Origin: CAWCLK01 sp963796225
Lineage (GTDB): Bacteria; Actinomycetota; Nitriliruptoria; Nitriliruptorales; Nitriliruptoraceae
Direction of reading: 5' to 3'
Assembly (NCBI GenBank): GCA_963796225.1
Contig: CAWCLK010000054.1
Location: 1-64,000, forward strand
Length of the DNA stretch: 64,000 nucleotides
Position 1 is the first letter of the stretch; every line of letters starts with the position of its first letter. A program made the translations under genes and the position numbers. The notes beneath the pieces were generated by a model. The model was not told where the DNA came from. It made no database searches and worked only from the letters and a program-made list of their open reading frames with translations. Positions 29,457 to 37,976 of this stretch are shown here, piece after piece.

Positions 29457-30605
29457 GTGGCCGGACCGCTGGCAGGCCTGACCATCCTCGAGCTGGCCGG
29501 GATCGGGCCGGGCCCCTTCGCCGGGATGATGCTGGCCGACATGGGCGCGGACGTGATCCGCATCGACCGCCCCGGCGGCAACCCGATGTCGGCGCTCGGC
29601 CACGACGTGCTGTTCCGCAACCGCCGCGCGGTCAACATCGACCTGAAGTCCCCCGAGGGCGTCGAGGTGCTGCTGCGGCTGGTCGAGTCGGCCGACGGGC
29701 TGTACGAGGGCTACCGCCCCGGCGTCGCCGAGCGGCTGGGCTTCGGCCCCGACGTGTGCCTGCAGCGCAACCCCCGGCTGGTGTACGGGCGGATGACGGG
29801 CTGGGGCCAGGACGGCCCGATGGCGCCCCGCGCCGGCCACGACATCAACTACATCTCGCTGGCCGGGGCGCTGTACCACTCGGGGCGAGCGGGCCAGCCC
29901 CCGACGCCGGCGCTGAACCTCACCGGGGACTTCGGGGGCGGCGGGATGCTGCTGGCCTACGGGATGGTCTGCGGCCTCCTGGAGGCGTCGCGGTCGGGCG
30001 AGGGCCAGGTCGTCGATGCGGCCATGATCGACGGCTCGGCGGCCCTCATGGCGATGTTCTTCTCCCAGAAGGCCCAGGGGATGCTGCGCCCCGACCGCGG
30101 CACCAACATGCTCGACACCGGGGCGCACTTCTACGACGTGTACGAGACCGCCGACGGCCAGTGGATCTCGATGGGGTCGATCGAGCCGCAGTTCTACGCC
30201 CAGCTGCGCGAGCACCTCGGCCTCGACGACCCGATCTTCGACGAGCAGATCAACGCCGACCGCTGGCCCGAGATGAAGGACCGGATCGCCGAGGTGGTGA
30301 AGGGGAAGACCCGGGACGAGTGGGACGCGATCCTGCGCGACACCGACGTCTGCTACGCCCCGGTGCTGTCACTGGACGAGGCGCCCCGCGACCCCCACAA
30401 CGTGGCCCGCGGCACGTTCATCGAGATCGACGGGGTCGACCAGGCCGCCCCGGCGCCCCGCTTCTCGCGCACCTCGCCGGACACGCCCCGCCCCCGCACG
30501 AACGCCGGCGCCGACACCCGCGAGGTGCTGGCCGACTTCGGGTTCGCCGACGACGAGGTCGCCGCACTGCTCGAGGCCGGCACCGTCGACCAGGCCGGCG
30601 CGTAG
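29457..30605 (+). CDS. CaiB/BaiF-type CoA transferase, alpha-methylacyl-CoA racemase-like
   Basis: 382 residues from GTG 29457, GAAAGG 7 bases upstream. TILELAGIGPGPFAGMMLAD, the CoA-binding NRRAVNIDLKSPEG, GMTGWGQDGP-type loop (RMTGWGQDGPMAPRAGHD) and GAHFYDVYETADGQWISMGS followed by IEPQFYAQL closely follow AMACR/Mcr racemases, with the catalytic Asp of the FYDVY segment present. It likely epimerises 2-methylacyl-CoA esters; CoA transfer is the alternative. Same strand as the dehydratase homologue downstream. Confidence 0.85.
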   Translation: MAGPLAGLTILELAGIGPGPFAGMMLADMGADVIRIDRPGGNPMSALGHDVLFRNRRAVNIDLKSPEGVEVLLRLVESADGLYEGYRPGVAERLGFGPDVCLQRNPRLVYGRMTGWGQDGPMAPRAGHDINYISLAGALYHSGRAGQPPTPALNLTGDFGGGGMLLAYGMVCGLLEASRSGEGQVVDAAMIDGSAALMAMFFSQKAQGMLRPDRGTNMLDTGAHFYDVYETADGQWISMGSIEPQFYAQLREHLGLDDPIFDEQINADRWPEMKDRIAEVVKGKTRDEWDAILRDTDVCYAPVLSLDEAPRDPHNVARGTFIEIDGVDQAAPAPRFSRTSPDTPRPRTNAGADTREVLADFGFADDEVAALLEAGTVDQAGA

Positions 30606-30622
30606 CCCACCTCCCGCCCCAC

Positions 30623-30673
30623 CGTCGAGTGTGCTCCTGGCTCCACCATTCCGAGTCAGCGGCACACTCGACG
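30623..30673. repeat. 12-bp inverted repeat upstream of dehydratase gene
   Basis: CGTCGAGTGTGC (30623-30634) and GCACACTCGACG (30662-30673) are perfect complements separated by 27 bases. Position between the racemase stop (30605) and the next gene (30755) fits either a terminator with a long loop or an operator. Confidence 0.45.
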
Positions 30674-30754
30674 TGCGCGGGGCGGGGCAGACGGGCGCGG
30701 CGCTCGGCCGTACCCTCACCGGTACGCCCACCGCCGACCGGGGAGCCGCCGCAC

Positions 30755-32325
30755 GTGAGCGCCACCGACACCTCCCAGCCCACCGTGACCGCCCCGAACG
30801 GGGCGGAGCGCCGGCGGGACACCCCCGAGCAGATCTGGGACCGGATGCCGACGATCCGGGACGGTGACGAGTACATCGCGTCGCTGTACGGGCGCGGGAC
30901 GTCGCTGTTCCTGTTCGGCGAGAAGGTGGCCGAGCCGGCCGACCACCCGGTGATCCGGCCGTCGATCAACGCGCTGGCCGAGACCTACGACCTCGCCGTG
31001 CGCGAACCCGACCTGGCCACCGCGTGGTCGCCCTACATCGAGGCGCGGGTCAACCGGTTCCTGCACATCGTCGAGGGCCCGCAGGACCTGGTCGCCAAGC
31101 ACAAGATGCAGCGGCGGCTGGGCCAGACCACCGGCACCTGCTTCCAGCGCTGCACCGGGCTGGACGCCATCAGCGTGCTGCACTCGCTGACCTACGACAT
31201 CGACGCCGCCCACGACACCGACTACCACCAGCGCTACCTCGCCTTCCTGAAGGAGGCGCAGCGCCACAACGTCCTGATCGCGGCCGGCATGACCGACCCC
31301 AAGGGCGACCGCTCCAAGCCGCCGCACCAGCAGGCCGACCCGGACCTGTTCCTGCACGTGTCGGGGCGCAACGAGCACGGGATCTTCATCCGGGGCGCCA
31401 AGGCGCACATGACCGGCGGGCTGGAACCAGCACTGGATCGCGGTGCTGCCGACGATGAACCTGCGCGAGGGCGACGTCGACTACGCCGTCACCGCGATGG
31501 TCCCGGGTGACGCCGAAGGGATCACCTACATCTACGGCCGGCAGGCCTCCGACACCCGCGCGATGGAGCCCGGCGACATCGACCAGGGCAACGCCCGCTT
31601 CGGCGGCCAGGAGGTGCTGGTCCACTTCGACGACGTGTTCGTCCCGTACGAGCACGTGCTGATGGACGGCGAGTACGAGTTCGCCCAGTCGCTGGTCACC
31701 CGCTTCACCAGCTACCACCGGGCCAGCTACGTCTGCAAGACCGGGCTCGGCGACGTGATGGTCGGGGCGGCCGCGCAGATCGCCGACGACAACGGCGTCC
31801 CGAACGCCACCCACATCAAGGACAAGCTCGTCGAGATGACCCACCTCAACGAGACGATCTACTCGTCCTCGGTGGCGTCGGCCCACGAGGCCCACGCAGC
31901 TGGACAGCGGCATCTGGATCAACGACGACATGCTGTCCAACGTGTGCAAGCACAACGTCACGCGCTTCCCCTACGAGATCGCGCGGCTGGCCCAGGACCT
32001 CGCCGGCGGGATCGTGGTGACCATGCCCAGCGAGGCGGACTTCCGCAACGACGAGGTCGGTCCGCTGATCGAGAAGCTGCTGGCGGGGCGCGCCGACGTG
32101 CCCACCGAGAACCGCATGCGGATCCTGCGGCTGATCGAGAACCTCACCCTCGGCCGCAACGCCGTCGGCTACCTGACCGAGTCGCTGCACGGCGCCGGCT
32201 CGCCCCAGGCCCAGCGCATCCAGATCCTGCGCGGCATGGACGTCGAGACCAAGAAGGCCTACGCCCGCACGCTGGCCGGCATCCGCCGGGACGACGCGAC
32301 AGTCCCGGACACTGAGGAGGCCTGA
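30755..32325 (+). CDS. 4-hydroxybutyryl-CoA dehydratase/vinylacetyl-CoA isomerase homologue, two frame breaks
   Basis: GTG 30755. Belongs to the 4-hydroxyphenylacetate 3-hydroxylase flavoprotein superfamily and looks like AbfD: GTCFQRCTGLDA gives the C-x3-C cluster pair, and YHRASYVCKTGLGDV the His and third Cys of the [4Fe-4S] site (spacing one residue shorter than I recall for the Clostridium enzyme). One extra base near 31420 and one indel near 31897 break the frame; the joined product is about 520 residues. It would turn 4-hydroxybutyryl-CoA into crotonyl-CoA, an oxygen-sensitive reaction. Confidence 0.7.
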
Positions 32326-32483
32326 CTCGCCCCGCACTGGGTGCATCAGTGGAGCTCGGCCACCGCTCATGCCCCCAGTACACGCCCCGGACGCGTGCGC
32401 CGCCCCGGGTGCTCGGTTCCCGCCCCGCCCCCGCGTAGCGTGCCCGGGGCACTCCCCCTCCCGGACCTCCCCAGGACCCTCGC

Positions 32484-32948
32484 GTGCGTTGCCCCACCTG
32501 CGGGACCGACGACGACCGGGTCGTCGACTCCCGGCCGGCCGACGACGGCAGCGCCGTGCGTCGCCGTCGCGAGTGCCGTTCCTGCGGGGCGCGGTTCACC
32601 ACCTTCGAGCGGGTGGAGGCCCCGGGGATCATGGTGCGCAAGCGCTCGGGGACGGTGATGCCCTTCGCACGCCAGAAGGTCCTCGACGGCATGGTCCGTG
32701 CCGCCAAGGGCCGCGTGCCGGCCGAGGAGCTCGAACGGGCCGCCTCCGAGGTGGAGGCCGTGATCCGCTCCTACGGCGAGGCCGAGGTCACCTCCGAGCA
32801 GGTCGGCCTGCAGGTGCTGACCCAGCTGCGCGACCTCGACCCGGTCGCCTACGTGCGCTACGCCTCGGTCTACAAGGACTTCCAGGGGCCCGAGGACTTC
32901 GAGAAGGAGCTGGTGCACCTGCGCAAGGACGCCCCGCCCAAGACCTGA
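32484..32948 (+). CDS. nrdR: transcriptional repressor NrdR
   Basis: 154 residues from GTG 32484. N-terminal zinc ribbon MRCPTCGTDDDRVVDSRP ... RECRSCGARFTTFER (four Cys), then the ATP-cone domain VRKRSGTVMPFARQKVLDGM and the end RYASVYKDFQGPEDFEKEL. NrdR senses ATP/dATP and represses ribonucleotide reductase genes; nrdJ in this window has a candidate box. Next to a LysM gene and lexA, the same order as Rv2718c-Rv2720. Confidence 0.95.
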   Translation: MRCPTCGTDDDRVVDSRPADDGSAVRRRRECRSCGARFTTFERVEAPGIMVRKRSGTVMPFARQKVLDGMVRAAKGRVPAEELERAASEVEAVIRSYGEAEVTSEQVGLQVLTQLRDLDPVAYVRYASVYKDFQGPEDFEKELVHLRKDAPPKT

Positions 32949-32957
32949 CCGACACGA

Positions 32958-32995
32958 GACGTGGCGGGGCGCCTTCCCCAGCGCCCCGCCACGTC
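32958..32995. terminator. bidirectional terminator between nrdR and LysM gene
   Basis: A perfect 15-bp GC-rich stem (32958-32972 with 32981-32995) and 8-base loop. It lies 9 bases after the nrdR stop and 18 bases after the convergent LysM stop, so it can end both transcripts. Confidence 0.7.
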
Positions 32996-33013
32996 GTCCC
33001 GCCGGTGTGGCGG

Positions 33014-33526
33014 TCAGCCGGCCGTCGCGTCGAGCGCGGCCGGCAGCACCAGCGGCGTCCAGGCCGGCACCTGCGTCCCGGTCAGGCCGTTGAGGTCGCG
33101 GATCTGGTCCAGGGTGCGCGCGCGGGTCGGCGCCGTCGGGCGTGTGGGTCACGGCCACGTCCCAGAGGGTCTGGCCCGGCTGGACGGTGACCGTCTGGCC
33201 CACGGGCGTCGGCCCGTCGGCGTCGGCGATCATCGCGCCGGCCCCGAGGGCCAGCACCACGGCCAGGGCCAGGACGAACAGGACCCCCACACGTCGCGCA
33301 CGGGCCACGCGGGGCGACGGGGCGCGGTGGGCGTCCAGGTCGATCACCGGGGCCACGTGGGCATCGCGCTCGTCGGCGATGCGGTGGGGCGCCAGCGCGT
33401 CGGCCCAGGCGGCGTCGAGGTCGACCTCGGCGTCCGCGGGGCGCGCGACGCGCAGGGCCACCGGGGCGACGCCGCGGCGGGGCGTCGGGCGGGTGGCGGG
33501 GAGTGGTGGGCCAGCGCGGCGGCCAT
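33014..33526 (-). CDS. LysM-domain membrane protein divergent from lexA (YneA/ChiZ-like)
   Basis: ATG 33526, AAAGGA upstream. About 80 polar residues, one membrane helix (VGVLFVLALAVVLALGAGAM), then an outside LysM domain: GQTVTVQPGQTLWDVAVTH ... LDQIRDLNGLTGTQV. Two frame breaks are needed: one base near 33500, and a CG pair near 33120. The place next to lexA with shared LexA boxes, and the helix-LysM layout, match SOS-induced division inhibitors such as YneA, DivS and Rv2719c. Inferred role: delaying division during DNA damage. Confidence 0.7.
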
Positions 33527-33657
33527 GTCGGGTCCTTTGCGTGGGGAAGCGATGCGGGGTGACGAGGTGCGATCTCGATCGGTCTCGACGCTACGGACGG
33601 GGTGTGACATCTCGGCCGTGGTTCGAGGGAACCGGTGGGGCTGGTGGGGCCACTGTT

Positions 33658-33671
33658 CGTACAGGTGTTCG
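33658..33671. promoter_or_regulatory. LexA box 1 (one mismatch)
   Basis: CGTAC-AGGT-GTTCG, matching the actinobacterial SOS box CGAAC-N4-GTTCG except for one base. First of four sites between the LysM gene and lexA. Confidence 0.6.
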
Positions 33672-33689
33672 TGTTACCACCAGTGAAGC

Positions 33690-33703
33690 CGAACGCGTGT
33701 TCG
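33690..33703. promoter_or_regulatory. LexA box 2
   Basis: CGAAC-GCGT-GTTCG, perfect half sites, 32 bp from box 1. Confidence 0.8.
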
Positions 33704-33720
33704 TCCGTCAAGCGAATCCA

Positions 33721-33734
33721 CGAACAGGTGTTCG
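33721..33734. promoter_or_regulatory. LexA box 3
   Basis: CGAAC-AGGT-GTTCG, perfect half sites, 31 bp from box 2, so boxes 1-3 are on the same helix face. Confidence 0.8.
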
Positions 33735-33768
33735 CGTCGCGCGCTCGGTCGTGTTACCGTGCGGACGT

Positions 33769-33782
33769 CGAACGCCTGTTCG
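33769..33782. promoter_or_regulatory. LexA box 4
   Basis: CGAAC-GCCT-GTTCG, perfect half sites, 48 bp from box 3 and only 20 bases before the lexA start codon. Confidence 0.8.
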
Positions 33783-33802
33783 TGACGGCCCGGAGGACTG
33801 AC

Positions 33803-34444
33803 GTGGGAGAGATCGACGAGCTCACGGACCGCCAGCGCGCGATCCTGGACATGCTCCACGAGCACCAGGCCGCCCACGGCTACCCGCCGTCGGTGCGCGA
33901 GATCGGCGAGGCCGTCGGGCTGGCCTCCCCGTCCTCCGTCCACGCCCAGCTGGCCACGCTCGAATCCAAGGGCTTCCTGCGCCGCGACCCGACCAAGCCA
34001 CGGGCGCTCGAGCTGTCGCGCTCGGGCGACTTCCTGCCCGACATCCCCGCCGAGCACGCCCGCCACGTGCCGCTCGTGGGCGAGATCGCCGCCGGTGGCC
34101 CGATCGTGGCCGAGCAGTCGGTCGAATCCGTCTACCCGCTGCCCAAGGACCTGGTCGGCGACGGCACGCTGTTCATGCTGCGGGTGCGCGGGGACTCGAT
34201 GATCGAGGCCGGCGTGTTCGACGGCGACTACGTGGTCGTGCGCGAGCAGCCCAGCGTCGAGCAGGGCGAGATGTGCGCGGCGCTCATCGACGGCGAGGCC
34301 ACGGTCAAGTTCTTCCGTCGGACCAAGGCCGGTGAGGTCTGGCTCGACCCGGCCAACGAGTCCTACGACCCCATCCCGGTCACCGCCGACCAGGACGCCC
34401 GCGTGATGGGCAAGGTCACGGCGGTCCTGCGCTCGGTGCGCTGA
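33803..34444 (+). CDS. lexA: SOS repressor LexA
   Basis: 213 residues from GTG 33803 (CGGAGGA 5-6 bases upstream). Winged-helix DNA-binding domain LTDRQRAILDMLHEHQAAHG with SVREIGEAVGLASPSSVHAQ, then the self-cleavage domain: Ala-Gly bond in LVGEIAAGGPI, catalytic Ser in RGDSMIEAG and Lys in ATVKFFRR. RecA filaments trigger cleavage and release SOS genes. Four LexA boxes lie upstream. Earlier in-frame starts would give an unrelated extension across the boxes. Confidence 0.96.
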   Translation: MGEIDELTDRQRAILDMLHEHQAAHGYPPSVREIGEAVGLASPSSVHAQLATLESKGFLRRDPTKPRALELSRSGDFLPDIPAEHARHVPLVGEIAAGGPIVAEQSVESVYPLPKDLVGDGTLFMLRVRGDSMIEAGVFDGDYVVVREQPSVEQGEMCAALIDGEATVKFFRRTKAGEVWLDPANESYDPIPVTADQDARVMGKVTAVLRSVR

Positions 34445-34486
34445 CCCGGACGACCACGGCCGAGCACCGGGGGTCCGCCGCGTGAG

Positions 34487-35189
34487 TCAGGCGCGGGACT
34501 CGTGGATCCGCAGCAGCCACGTGGTCAGCAACGCCCCGACCACCACGAGGGCGACCAGCACGACCAGGGCCGTGATGCCCTCGACGCCCCCGCCCCGCGG
34601 CCGGGCGCCCCGCAGGGCGTCGAACAGGCTCAGCGCGTACTGGCGGATCGACAGCCGCGCCAGGCCGGTCCCGAAACGCGCCACGATGCCCTCCCAGACC
34701 GCGATGTAGGCCAGCCCGGCCAGCAGGGCCCGCCGGTACCGCACGCCGAGGGCGGTGAACACCGAGGCATAGGCGGCCGCGGCGAGCGCGCCCGCCACGG
34801 TCGCCGCCACGAGGTTGTCGACCTCCGCCCCGTTGAGGGCGAGCACGACCACCAGCGGGACCGTCGCCAGGGGCACCACGGTCAGGGTCGTGGCCGCCAG
34901 CGCCGGCAGGGCGATGCGCCACCGGGGCTGCGGGGTCGTCAGCAAGAAGCCCGAGCGTCCCGTCGTCGGCGGGGTCGCCCAGCACCGAGGTGGCGAACAC
35001 CACCGCCGTCACGGGGACGAGCAGCGCGAACCCGGCCTCCTCGACCAGCGTCCGGGCGGCGCCCATCCCACCGTCCCCCACGAGGATCGCCACGGCCAGC
35101 AGGACCAGCACGGCGCCCACGGCCCCCACGGCGAGCACCCGCCCCCGACTGGCGTGCTGGCGCCAGAGCAGTCCGGTCAGCGCACCCAT
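34487..35189 (-). CDS. ABC-2 type permease, frame break near 34950
   Basis: ATG 35189. First part: GALTGLLWRQHASRGRVLAV, two helices and PVTAVVFATSVLGDPADDGTLG; one extra base near 34950 then shifts to FLLTTPQPRWRIALPALAAT, four more helices and the LLTTWLLRIHESRA end. Joined length about 233 residues, six helices. It is the permease partner of the ATPase that ends 2 bases upstream, last gene of a four-gene exporter operon. Confidence 0.7.
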
Positions 35190-35190
35190 G

Positions 35191-36124
35191 TCATCGTCCC
35201 CGTTCGACCAGGTAGGTGAAGACGCTGTCCAGGCCCTCGTCGAGCGGGACGACCTCGAGCAGGCGTGCCTCGGCGTCGCGGGCGATCGCGGCGAGGTCGT
35301 CGCGGAAGGCCACGCTGGCGGACGTGTCGACGACGACCCCGTCGCCGTCGACCTCCACGCGCCCCGCCACCGCGTGGCCGAGCAGGGCGGCGCCGAGGGC
35401 ATGTGCCCGGTCGGTGCGGATGCGGAAGCGTCGCGGACGGTCGTCCATGAGGTCGCGGATGGCGCGGTGGGGCCCTTCCGCCGCCAGGCGCCCCTGCACG
35501 AGCACCAGGACACGGTCGGCCAGCCGTTCGACCTCGTGCAGCACGTGGGAGGACACCAGCACGCAGCGCCCGTCGGCGCCGAGGTCGCGCAGCAGGTCCA
35601 TGATCGCCAGGCGCCCCGTCGGGTCGAGGCCGTTGAGGGGCTCGTCGAGCACCAGCACGTCCGGGTCGTGCACCAGCGCCGCGGCCACCTTCACGCGTTG
35701 GCGCATGCCCTTGGAGTAGGTGCCCGAGCGGCCGGCGGTCCGCGGGGTCCATGCCGACGCGGTCGAGCGCGCGGGCCGCGGCCGCTGCCGGGTCCGCCAG
35801 GCCGTGCTGGACGGCCAGCACGCGCACGAAGGCGTGGGCGGGCACGGCCTCGGGGATCGCCTCGGCCTCGGGCACGTACCCGAGCCGGCGGAACACCTCG
35901 GGGTCGCGGCGGGGGTCGCGGCCGTGGACGCGGACCTGGCCCTCCGAGGCCGGGTGCAGGCCCACCAGGACGCGCAGCAGCGAGGTCTTGCCCGCCCCGT
36001 TGGGGCCGAGCAGCCCGGTCACGCCCGGACCCACGCGGAACGAGACCCGGGTCAGCGCGACGACGTCGCGGTACCAGCGGGACAGCTCGGTGACCTCGAC
36101 GGGCGGGGGGTCGAGGGCCGTCAT
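35191..36124 (-). CDS. ABC transporter ATPase, frame break near 35735
   Basis: ATG 36124. Walker A LLGPNGAGKTSLL, Q-loop RLGYVPEAEAIPEAV; one indel around 35735 hides the signature just before MRQRVKVAAALVHDPDVLVLDEPLNGLDP-type Walker B, D-loop, and the H-loop VSSHVLHEVE. Both halves are well conserved and the total of 934 bases is one off a multiple of three, so a single-base error is likely. The start overlaps the upstream permease stop (ATGA). Confidence 0.75.
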
Positions 36125-36987
36125 CGCACCACCACCAGGCGCCGGTACCGCCAGTGGGTCAGGGCCGACAGCCCGACCACCCACGCGAGGCCGGCGACCG
36201 CCAGGGCCCAGGTCGCCACGTCGGCCAGCTCGTCGACGGCACCGTGGATCCGGCCCACCAACGACATGCCGAGCGTGACCACGTCGATCACGCGGATCCA
36301 CGCGGGTGCGTCGAGGGCCTCGACCAGCACCTCGCTGACCACGCCCAGCCCGACCAGGGTCAGGAAGATGCCGGCCGACGCGAAGGCCCGCCGGTCGGTG
36401 AGGCTGGCGCCGGCGATCCCGACCATGCCGAGCAGCAGGGCGAGCACGACACCGCTGGCGACCACGCGGACGAGCAGGAGCGGCAGCGCCGGGCCCGGCA
36501 CGTCGAGCAGCGCCAGGCCGATCTGGCCCACCAGCGGCGGCCCCAGGGTGACCACGAACAGGACGCCGACCAGCGCCCCGGCGCTGGCGACCAGGTACGT
36601 GGTGCGGTCCAGGGGGCTGGCCAGGATCAGTCCGAGCGTCCGGTGGCGACGGTCCGGGCAGAGCACCTGCGGGCCGGCCAGCGCGGTGAACAGGATGACC
36701 GCGAACAGGATCGACCCGTAGAAGTCCTCCGGGGCGGGTACGAGCTGGCCGGCGAGCTCGCCGGGGAGCAGCGCCGCCAGGGCCAGGAACCCGATGGCGG
36801 GCAGGTAGGCGATGCCGGCGAAGACGAGCGGGAGGAGCTTGTAGCGCAGGGGCCGGCGCAGCCCGAGGATGCGCCGGGCGGTGTGACGGGTGAGCGCCGC
36901 CATCGACGTGCCGACGCCCCGGCGCTGCTCGACCCGCGCCAGCGAGCGGTCGACCAGGCGGGCGTCCTCGACGGGCAGCTGGCTCAT
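36121..36987 (-). CDS. ABC-2 type permease
   Basis: 288 residues, six predicted helices. The segment SILFAVILFTALAGPQVLCPDRRHRTLGLILASPLDR is typical of ABC-2 permeases (cytoplasmic loop after helix 2, DRRHRTLGL). Overlaps its own ATPase gene upstream by 4 bases and the next ATPase gene downstream by 4 bases. Substrate unknown. Confidence 0.8.
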   Translation of the reverse strand: MSQLPVEDARLVDRSLARVEQRRGVGTSMAALTRHTARRILGLRRPLRYKLLPLVFAGIAYLPAIGFLALAALLPGELAGQLVPAPEDFYGSILFAVILFTALAGPQVLCPDRRHRTLGLILASPLDRTTYLVASAGALVGVLFVVTLGPPLVGQIGLALLDVPGPALPLLLVRVVASGVVLALLLGMVGIAGASLTDRRAFASAGIFLTLVGLGVVSEVLVEALDAPAWIRVIDVVTLGMSLVGRIHGAVDELADVATWALAVAGLAWVVGLSALTHWRYRRLVVVR

Positions 36988-37919
36988 GGCGTCCCCCCGT
37001 CGGGCGCGGGCTCGGCGAGCTCGCCGAGCACGAGGTCCTCGAGCGAGACCCGGCGCGGGGCGAGCGAGCGCAGCCCGACGCCCGTGTCGGCCACGGCGTC
37101 ACGCAGCAGGTCGACGGTGGTCGGGTCGGTGCCGTCGACCACCAGCGCCGTCTCGCCCGTCGAGGTGACGGCCACGCCGGCGGCCGCCAGGACGGCCCGG
37201 ACGGGGTCGACCGGGCGGACCGTCTCGAGCAGCAGCTCGGTGCCCACGGCCGCGGCGGCGACCTCGCGCTGGTCGATCACGCGCCCGTCGCGCAGCACGA
37301 CGAGGTGGTCGCAGATGCGTTCGAGGTCCGCGAGCAGGTGCGAGGACACGAGCACGTCGAGCTGGTGCTCGTCGGCCAGGGCCACGACGAGGTCGAGCAT
37401 CTCGGCCCGTTGCAGGGGGTCGAGCCCGTCGGTCGGTTCGTCCAGCAGGACCAGCGCCGGGTCGTGCACGATCGCCTGGGCGAGCTTGACCCGTTGCTTC
37501 TGCCCGGTGGACAGCGTCCCGATCTCGCGGAGCCGCTCCTCCCCCAGCCCGAGCCGTTGCAGCACGTCCGAGGCACGCTCGAGCGCGGTGTGGGCGTCCA
37601 GGCCGTGCAGCTCGCCGATGAGGCGCACGAGGTCCTGCGCCCGCACGTCGGGGGGCAACGCGTCGTACTCGGGGGCGTACCCGACCCGTGCGCGGACGGC
37701 CGGCCCGGCGTGGGACGGGTCCATGCCGAGCAGCTCGATGGACCCGTCGTCGGGGTGGTCCAGCCCGAGCAGCAGCCCGATGAGCGTGGACTTGCCCGCC
37801 CCGTTGGGGCCGACCAGGCCGGTGATCCCGGGGCGCAGGTCGACGTCCACGCCGTCGAGGGCGGTCGTGGTGCCGAACACGCGCCGCACGCCGCGGGCGC
37901 GTCCCACCGCTGCGTCCAC
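36984..37919 (-). CDS. ABC transporter ATPase
   Basis: 311 residues, first gene of the exporter operon. Walker A VGPNGAGKSTLIG, Q-loop VGYAPEYDALP, signature LSTGQKQRVKLAQA, Walker B LVLLDEPTDGLDP, and switch His in VSSHLLADLE. A ~90-residue C-terminal extension resembles those of NatA/drug-export ATPases. The two ATPase/permease pairs are more likely two related exporters than one complex. Confidence 0.9.
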   Translation of the reverse strand: MDAAVGRARGVRRVFGTTTALDGVDVDLRPGITGLVGPNGAGKSTLIGLLLGLDHPDDGSIELLGMDPSHAGPAVRARVGYAPEYDALPPDVRAQDLVRLIGELHGLDAHTALERASDVLQRLGLGEERLREIGTLSTGQKQRVKLAQAIVHDPALVLLDEPTDGLDPLQRAEMLDLVVALADEHQLDVLVSSHLLADLERICDHLVVLRDGRVIDQREVAAAAVGTELLLETVRPVDPVRAVLAAAGVAVTSTGETALVVDGTDPTTVDLLRDAVADTGVGLRSLAPRRVSLEDLVLGELAEPAPDGGTP

Positions 37920-37976
37920 TGCCTGGCCTCCTGCCGTCGTGGCCCCCAGCCAAGCCGATGACGGGCGGTGGCCGTG

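Noticed and set aside
33620..33640. GTTCGAGGGAAC as a fifth LexA site
   Set aside because: Half sites point outward relative to the CGAAC-N4-GTTCG consensus.
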